Source: Bryopsis sp. KO-2023
Taxonomy: Eukaryota > Chlorophyta > Ulvophyceae > Bryopsidales > Bryopsidaceae
NCBI GenBank assembly: GCA_030272585.1
Contig: BSYQ01000002.1
Location: forward strand, 3,162,001-3,226,000
Direction of reading: 5' to 3'
Length of the DNA: 64,000 nucleotides
Shown: positions 57,275 to 64,000 of the stretch, one piece after another
Position numbering within the stretch: position 1 is the first letter of the stretch
Layout of the letters: every line of letters begins with the position of its first letter
Position numbers and translations under genes: made by a program
The notes under the pieces: generated by a model
The model's input: the letters and a program-made list of their open reading frames with translations, nothing else
Database searches by the model: none
Told to the model about the DNA's origin: nothing

Positions 57275-59995
57275 TTAATATAGTGGATAAAGAATGAGCT
57301 GATAATTTGCTATGGACCTACCAAGAAGTGCTCTTGCACTGGCTTCGGCAATTTCCCTCAACCCCTGCCTCAAAAGCGCGATCTCATTTCGGGCGTCTGC
57401 CAAGTCAGACTGGATCTCTGCACAAGAAACGTCTACCGATCGCATCATCGTTCATACCTTATTCAAGGTTCAAGCAGCTCAAATGATCGATTTGATTCAA
57501 GAGCAACAAAAAAAGAGTCATAAGAATACCACCACAACAATCGACCAGCCGCCTATTCTTTCTTGGGCTCAGTGTTATTCTCAAATTGTAAGAAATGTGG
57601 CACTCATTTTCTCATTTCCCCCAAGCCTTGACTTCCTCGAAACAACAATCCTTACCGTTAAGAGATAAGGAATGTCCGTTCTCCTCAGCAGAAAGCGTCG
57701 AGGGCACGGAGGTCGATTTTAGCCCCTGTAAGCACCCGCCAACAAGATAAAACAAAATTATATTCTCAGCACGTTCGCATCCTCGTGTTCGTTAAGATTT
57801 TTTTTTTGCTGTAACGTGTTTTCTCGAGAACAACACAACAAGATCAGATTGTTTTTCGACGGCACGTTTCAGTCCTGTGATCAATCTATGAAAAGAGGTG
57901 CGACGATGGTGAGAGCTCATTAATCCCGCTGGAAACCCCCCAAAAACAGAGCATTTGTGTCAGCGTGGCACATACCGATAAAGAAGAGACGAGAGACAGG
58001 CTGCACTCCAGCTGCCTCCTGAAAGTTTCCTGGATAATTTGTTGCTCCGCCTCTATCCAGTTAGCAAACGAGTCTTTTGCCAACCCCCTCGCTATCGCCG
58101 CCACTTCATGACTCCGTCCCTTCAAGAGCGAGGCTTTTGTGCTCTGCACAAAACGAACAATGAGAAGGATCCAAGTAAGTATTGGTTCCCTCATCCGGAT
58201 TGCTGGACTAGAATGGAGTCTACTATCCACAGGAGTTTGAGTCTTAATAGAATTGATAAAAACAAATACCAAAAAAGGAAAAAGCCAGCCAAGCATGATA
58301 TCTATCCTGAGATGGGATTTGTCTCTGTTTTTTCTCTCATATTATGCATCCTTATTCACACATCCATCTATCGAGCCTTTTGTTAGCTGCATGAGCTCAG
58401 GACTTTTCCAACCATGGAAGAAAGTGCAAGATCATTGAAAACAGAAAGGCACAGTTAAATCAAGGCGAAATAAAATTTACTAATCAATCAAATCGACAAA
58501 CCAACCTTCCAGCAATCGATATATGGATGAGCTTGGGGGCGCTTGGTTCTGATAAAGTCTAGAGCATCGTGGAGCTCCCAACCCTGATGATCGAAAGACA
58601 AGGAATTCGAATCGGTCATTCAAGGAGACATTCACTGCAAACGATAATGCCAAGTCATGACGAAAGCTCAAGTGAAGTTTTTTAACAAATTCTGTGCCAA
58701 GAAATGCGCACCTGAACGAAGGTCAGATATCCCAGCACCGTCAGGGTGGCCCGGTTTATCCCCGCGGTGCAATGTACGTAGACCGTGTGTTTGAGGTCTA
58801 ACAACAGACCTAAGCTCCGAACCGCCTCAGGGAGCATTAGGGTTTGGTCCCCGTGATCGAAATCACGGATCGGTACCCTCGTTATTCCTACGCCGTGTTT
58901 GTTGGCCCCTTCGCGAATTGCATACCAATCGATTCCCAGAGCCTCCAGACAAAGGTCACACTGTAGGCGTTGGAAAAAAAGAGGCGCCAAACACACACAG
59001 GTTGCTCATGTCATGCAAGCCAGTGAAAGAATCGACATTTGGGGATCGAACACAAACACTGTGGCTTCATGTAGCCTTGTTTTTCGACCCAGACATTGAG
59101 ATCAAAAAGTTGTGGGCTGTCTCCTGAATTGCAACGTCAAACAGGAAGAAGGAAGATTTCCCAAACCAGTGGTCAGCCCAAGCTGGGGGACGAGGTAGAC
59201 TACATGAGTGCCCAGAGAACTTAGGCTAGGGTGGACAAACCTGAAGCGACAACACGGCCGTTGCTCCCGCTTCTTTCGCAATTCTTTCCTGTATAGATCG
59301 AGAAAGAAATTAGATCATGAGCGAACCTGTGCGCTTAAATGACGATCAAACAAAACCTGCAGTGGTGGAGGCGAAGAGTAGGGAATGAGTAGCATGGTTT
59401 GGAACGCACCAAATCATCTGGACTCCGCGGGCAAGACCCCACGATTATCTGGTCCGTGATGTGGTCCCAGTTCAGAGTCCATTTCCTGTAAGACAATACA
59501 GCACTTGGAAAACGCTCAGCTGTGTTCGCGACGCTTGCGCTGCTTCGACAACCTCCTCTCTTGTGGTGCACAACTTGTAGAGTGTTGCTGCACAAACAAG
59601 AAAATCGAAATGACACAACGAAGAACGTAAAGGAACGCTTACCACTCCTCCGACTCGCCCTTTTCGCCGGATTCCTCCCAGCGTTTCTTATCTCCAAGTC
59701 GCTCGGCCTCAGAAATGTCTGTGCCAGCCCAACACGCGACCGTTGCTCTGTCAATCAATTTGGCAACCGTGTTTGGTGACCTCGTATTTGCTGTGGGAAA
59801 CGTAGGCTCAACCCGCCGACAGCGAAGGGTGGAAGTGTTTGGGCTCCTCCAACGAGCGACTGAAGTCGGACTGCGCCGCCACGCTTGTCCCCTTGCAGAT
59901 AGAATCATTGCTGTAGAACTGTTTCGATAGTGGTTTGAAGATATAGGCTGCGCACACCAACTCTCAAGTGAATGCAGAAAAAAAACCACTGTCAC
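57275..59995 (-). CDS. Plastid-type glucan phosphatase (SEX4/LSF-like dual-specificity phosphatase)
   Basis: Exons 59643-59995, 59410-59485, 59241-59288, 58712-58960, 58506-58583 and 57976-58143, plus a probable last exon 57275-57415; all in phase, 370 residues. The N-terminal about 110 residues are Ser/Arg/Thr-rich and acid-poor, like a transit peptide. The recognition region reads LNWDHITDQIIVGSCPRSPD and TAVLSLQ, typical of starch/glucan phosphatases. RVPIRDFD (about 187-194) supplies the likely general acid. VHCTAGINRA gives the C-x5-R active site (C223, R229). WELHDALDFIRTKRPQAHPY closes the domain, followed by a helical tail (NWIEAEQQIIQETFRRQLE) found after this domain in plastid proteins. 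The family removes phosphate from glucan chains to allow starch breakdown. No CBM48 starch-binding domain is visible, so it is closer to LSF2 than SEX4 in layout. The last exon (coiled coil) is less certain. Confidence 0.85.
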
Positions 59996-61437
59996 AAGGG
60001 GTCAAACGCGCTTCTTGAAGAACGATGGTTGATGGTTCGTAACCGTGCAGAGACTTTCCGATATTCATTTCAACGGTTGATTGGTTAATTGACGAACCAC
60101 CAGCGTGGAAGGTCGCTCCTCGTTCATCGAAACGTAAGCTCGCTTCGTTCCCCCAAACTCCACCGGTAGGAGAGCGAAGCGGCCTGAAAGGAAATCTGCC
60201 CCATCTTTTATTGATGGCTTCTCTTTGCTGCAATCGATGGTGTTGGTATTGGGTGCAATGCGGGTCGGGGATGGATCATAACATCGCAAAAACGTTTTTT
60301 TGTTTTGAAAAGTTCCAACCAACGAGGTGTGTACTTGATCCCTTTTTCCCTTCACCAGTGTTGCGTCCGAAGTCTGATTTCACGTGTTTCTGGAAATAAA
60401 GGTCCATATATGGTCCATTATAATGCTTTGGGTGGAGGCGAAGACTGGCGATGGAGCTGTGAGAAAGGAAATGGCAGAGCAGGTTCGTTTCGAGGAAATT
60501 AAAAATAAAAACTCCTTCCATTTCTCAGACTTTGCCTGGTTGTGTTGAAAAACAAATCAAATCAAATCAAATCAAAAACAAAAATCCCCCCCTGGGGTGG
60601 AAGTTCGTAGAACCTGACGATGCTCCAGGCCGGACCCCTTTCTTTTTTTTTTCTTTGGAACTTCCAAGAGAAAGAGATGGTGGCTGAGGCAGGTCCAACT
60701 TGTACCTGCACAAAGTTTGTGCTTGTTTCTTTTTTCTTCTTTTTGAAATTTGAAGAGGAAAACACACTGGACATGCTTTTTTCCCCCTCCAAATTTCGAT
60801 CAGAGTTCGAGTTACTGATCCAGGTTCCAGCTTGGATGGAACTTTCTACAGTGAAGTTGTTTCACTTTTTTGAGGGAAGTACCACTGCTGTTATCGTGCA
60901 TAGTTTTGGTCGTGCGTCAAGGGCTCATTAGTAAAAGGTAGAAGATCAAACGACGTTCAGTACAGAGTCTGATATTGATGGTAGTGATTGTCTGGGATTG
61001 GGTTGCGATCAGGAGCAGAGTGAAGATTTCACTGAGAATTTCCTTGGGAATGTCCCTACCAGCGTTTGCTGGATATTTCATTTCTGGAGGAAAAGCACAT
61101 TCACTGTTTTTCTTGAAGAAGCCTCGAAGGGTTTCAATTCATCTTTGGAGGTGCTGAAAAAAAATAAATAAATGAAATGGCACGCCAGCACCGGGGAAAA
61201 AATTCTATAAGGAAGGATGAAACCCCTGAAAAACCAGCCCTGCTTGCCGAGTTATGTCTTTTACCTACTCTGATGTTGCATCCATGGCTCCTTATCAAGA
61301 CAATCTGCTGGAAAAACAAAACCAATGTGGCCAGGCAAACAGAAGAGAGGATCACATCCACCATAAATCGCCCACTTTATCCGAGAAAAAATTAAAAAAT
61401 GAAAAGTAAAGTAAATAAAGATAGATTATGTATACTT
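59996..61437. other. Unassigned region upstream of the phosphatase gene
   Basis: Contains the phosphatase promoter. Protein-like frames occur but cannot be assembled: minus at about 59990-60233 (LRFDERGATFHAGGSSINQS) and plus at about 60953-61165 (FLGNVPTSVCWIFHFWRKST). No domain recognised. Confidence 0.35.
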
Positions 61438-61821
61438 TTAATGTTTTTTCTCGATTAGAATTTGTCTTCCATCAGGTTCCCAAGGGATGAATTTCTGGCA
61501 ACTGTTTTCTTTGGTCTGAAATTTCAGTTGATCATTATAGAAAAACTTTCGAAAAGGCAGAAGAAGAAAAACGGGAAAAACACCATACTCCTCCCTTTTT
61601 TTTTCGCTAATCAACACCCAATGCTTACCTTCGTTGTATCAAACTGATGTTTTCCTTGGCCACCCAATGCAGAGCTCGACCAAATCAAATGCAAGAGTAG
61701 AATGCCTTTCTGAAAAAAAAAAAAAAAAAAAAAAAACCGAATAAATTCCGTTTTGCTGGTTGTGTTCTCTAAATGGTGAAGTGCCCCTCTTTACAAAAAC
61801 TTTTACCTTAGGATCCAGCAT
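61438..61821 (-). CDS. Possible small secreted peptide
   Basis: Three exons in phase: 61807-61821, 61629-61709 and 61438-61515, total 57 residues, with an in-frame TAA just upstream of the ATG. It reads MLDPK, a hydrophobic stretch (GILLLHLIWSSSALG) that looks like a signal peptide, then a short polar tail with one Cys (TKENSCQKFIPWEP). Support is limited to splice signals, phase and the signal-like segment; the five-codon first exon could be coincidental. No family recognised. Confidence 0.3.
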
Positions 61822-62827
61822 GATATTTATTTATGCTTTCTTTCATCTCAGAAAAAGAGGTTCTTTGATGGCTGTGGGGAGGCGAAGGGCGAGGCAGGGG
61901 AGCTGTGAAACAGTGGCAGTAATATCAGATGAAAAACCCCCAAACCCCCAACCAGCAAAACAAAACTGGAAGACCAGCCCCCCCCCCCCCCCCCCAGGCC
62001 CTTTTTTTTCCGTCAATATTCATTTTCGTAGCTTTTTTTGGAGGGGGGGGGGGTATCTGAACAGCGATTTCCAAAATAACAACAATAAAGAAGAAAACAA
62101 CAGGCAGATTGGGGTACAATCGAACAGGGAAAAAAAGTTGGGTTTATCACCGAGGTCGGCGCGCTCACCTGTGGCGCGCGGCGACTATCCGGAGCTGAGT
62201 GCTTTGCTCACGCCAGTCGCGACCCTGAACTCCAACCACAAAAGACGCAGGGGTGATCCGTTACGAAATTTATGGGGGTTTGAATATCTTCCTAAAAAAA
62301 AAGAGAATCCATGCATGTTTGACCCTGCGACCCCGTACCGCCGCGCTACAGGCCCGTCATTTGGATCCGGCCGTCACGTGTATTCGTTCGCCACCGGAAA
62401 ACTGGCAAGGGAACGCACCTCTGCAGGAAGGAAACAGGATATACTTACTCGCACTCCAACAGTGGGACGAAGGCCTGTTGCGTTACTGTCTCGTGGAGTT
62501 TTCGAGCGCAGACAATGGAAAAAGATATGGAACTGGTAGGTTTTTCGTGGCGCTCTTGTTCATCGCTAACCCTTACCGGCTTTTTGAGGGTTTCGTCTCG
62601 TTTTCCGCCATCTGTTGTTTTTGGAATAGTGGTCGGTCTCTACATATACTCCTTTGGGAGGGGGCGTCGGCAGCAGTTTTAGGTCGGCCGGGCGGTTTTC
62701 TCTTTTTCGATTTCTTTCGAAGGCATGCCATCTTGATGGTACCTGTCACTTTTTTCAAGGCGCTTTTTCCCATGCTTGCTGTCGCGTGGCTTTGTTGATA
62801 TTTTCTGTGAGTGCTGTGAAAACTTGC
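61822..62827 (+). promoter_or_regulatory. Upstream region of paralogue B, duplicated at 1697-2131
   Basis: Begins with C- and G-homopolymers (61979-61995, 62040-62052). From about 62395 it is homologous to the DNA upstream of paralogue A, including GGAAAACTGGCAAGGGAACG at 62396-62415. A long open plus frame through 61760-62539 has proline runs produced by the C-tract and is not conserved with the other copy, so I do not call it. Confidence 0.45.
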
Positions 62828-63927
62828 ATGCATGTTTATCAGGCAACCAAGGAGTTGGCCCGAAGTCCAACGACATCCTCACCTGGCGACCGTGACGAGA
62901 GCGCAAGCCTAATTTCCTGGGGACAAGTGGATGATTGGGAGTCAACGGAGGTGGAAAGGAACGTCTTGAGGGACGTCGAAAGTCCTCCATCGACCCCAAG
63001 TGTTTCTGGGACGTCTGGAGACAGAATCCAGGTTGGCTGCAAGGCTGGCATCTTTTTACAAGCGATGTCGACGATATCGAGCTGTGCGACTCGGAGTCTG
63101 TTCCCTGCTCAACGTTGAGGGAGGGGATTCCCCCCCTTGACTTATCCACACTCCTTGGCGATGGCGTTGTCGGAAGCGACCCCCCTGTGGCAGCCTCCCA
63201 TCAGCAATCGCAGGAGCCATCGCAGCAGCCCCCATTGCACACCAGCGACGAGCCTCCTTCGACACCCTCCTGTGTGCTTAGGGAAGAGAACGGGCGCCTG
63301 TATGCACTGCTTGAGGAATCGATCGAGGAGAACAGGAAGCTCAAAAAGAGTGTGGAGGGCATGCATGTGAGCAAATTTGAGACACAGTGGAATTTCTTGG
63401 ATGGGTTCTTTCCATATCTATGTGATTTCTTCCTTTCTTTTTTTCCTATTATTGTGCTGTTTTTGTCTTTGCAGAAAGAACTGGAGGGCGCTAATAACAG
63501 ATGGGCTCAAGCTGAGCATGCTGCAATCGCTGCAGCGTTGGAAAACAGGACACTGGCGATGCAGTTAGAGGAGGAGTGTAGGAGGAAAAAGGTGGCAGAC
63601 TCTGGAGAAAAAAGGGGAACTATCATGGCAACCTTGCCTGAACGGGGTGGAAATGAGGATGAAAGGGGGGGCAACTCCGAGGAGCGTCTGGAGAAGCTCG
63701 CAGAAATTGAAAAAGTGAAAAGCGAGAAGAGTAGTCGGGCTGCCAGCCCGTTTCCACAAGGATCTGAGGATGGTGATGAGGATCTGGAGTCGGGCGAGGG
63801 GGAAGTGAGGGGGGCGAGGAATGGCAAGTGGAGAAGGAGGGTGACTGTAGTAGGTCTGGCGACAGCTGCTGTAGGACTGTCAGTTTTCACTATAAAAAGG
63901 GCGATCACTATTGGCATTAGACGGTAA
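62828..63927 (+). pseudogene. Coiled-coil tail-anchored protein, paralogue B, frameshifted
   Basis: Exons 62828-63366 and 63475-63927. Same architecture as 2132-3207: MHVY start, acidic WGQVDDWES region, VLREENGRLYALLEESIEEN coiled coil, second coil after the intron (NNRWAQAEHAAIAAALENRT), acidic linker and a basic-hydrophobic-basic C-terminus (VTVVGLATAAVGLSVFTIKR). Exon 1 is 539 bp, one short of a multiple of three. The first part matches paralogue A in one frame up to about 63052 and in the neighbouring frame from about 63053 (TSDVDDIELCDSE), so one base has been lost near the CTTTTTAC run. It is a recent pseudogene, a sequencing error, or a different start is used (an open frame with ATG at 62935). 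The 108-bp intron is a multiple of three without stops, so retention would keep the frame. Confidence 0.6.
63367..63474 (+). other. In-frame, stop-free intron of paralogue B
   Basis: GTGAGC..TTGCAG, 108 bp. Its first about 45 bp are related to the start of intron 2657-2757. If retained it would insert a hydrophobic stretch (FFLSFFPIIVLFLSL) between the two coiled coils. Confidence 0.6.
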
Positions 63928-64000
63928 CTCCTTTACCGGTTGGATTTTTTCTATTTGGGTGTCGTCTGATGGAGGGAAAAAGAAGGGGATGGGGTGCTGG
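63928..64000 (+). other. 3' flank of paralogue B
   Basis: Continues to the window edge; nothing recognisable. Confidence 0.4.

Noticed and set aside
61760-62539. Open plus frame of 259 codons
   Set aside because: Crosses C- and G-homopolymers (proline and glycine runs) and is in a different frame from the homologous region upstream of paralogue A.

Overview
This window looks nuclear and eukaryotic. Genes are split by short spliceosomal introns (about 95-560 bp) with GT..AG ends and T-rich 3' ends. Intergenic DNA is full of homopolymer runs, and there is an intact chromodomain-bearing Ty3/gypsy retrotransposon. A SEX4/LSF-type glucan phosphatase gene with a transit-peptide-like N-terminus and a BASS4/SLC10A7-type carrier gene suggest a starch- or glucan-storing alga or related photosynthetic protist. 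I cannot name the species. All multi-exon models were built by hand from splice signals, reading-frame phase and protein-family resemblance; there is no transcript evidence.

Left gene-bearing flank, 0.3-11.4 kb: an intronless F-box/WD40 gene (minus); a two-exon coiled-coil, tail-anchored protein gene, paralogue A (plus); a four-exon BASS-family transporter (minus); a multi-exon gene of repeated CxxC modules (minus); a decayed first exon resembling the 26S proteasome ATPase Rpt3; and a candidate zinc-binding terminal exon.

Central island, about 11.4-47.6 kb: two diverged copies of one 2.3-2.6 kb sequence lie in inverted orientation (about 11418-14010 and 45290-47571). They enclose about 31 kb with a different texture and no intact host-like gene. 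The island holds a young, complete 6.06 kb chromovirus (identical 236-bp LTRs, 5-bp target duplication) whose polyprotein carries a Dam-like adenine-methyltransferase module; two near-identical 340-bp MITE-like elements just inside the arms; perfect long palindromes; a GGTCC-rich field of nested inverted repeats; and several decayed reverse-transcriptase and Gag relics on both strands.

Right gene-bearing flank, 47.6-64 kb: poorly resolved coding-like DNA at 48-49.7 kb; an ankyrin plus five-WW protein gene (minus); a five-exon coiled-coil gene with a basic tail (plus); the glucan phosphatase gene (minus); a possible tiny secreted-peptide gene (minus); and paralogue B of the tail-anchored gene (plus), which carries a one-base frameshift. 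Paralogues A and B, with homologous upstream DNA, sit near the two ends of the window in the same orientation, about 60 kb apart.

The strongest leads are the methyltransferase-bearing chromovirus, the inverted-repeat-bounded island with its outward-reading ends, the CxxC-module gene, and the paralogue pair whose intron starts with conserved, protein-like sequence.
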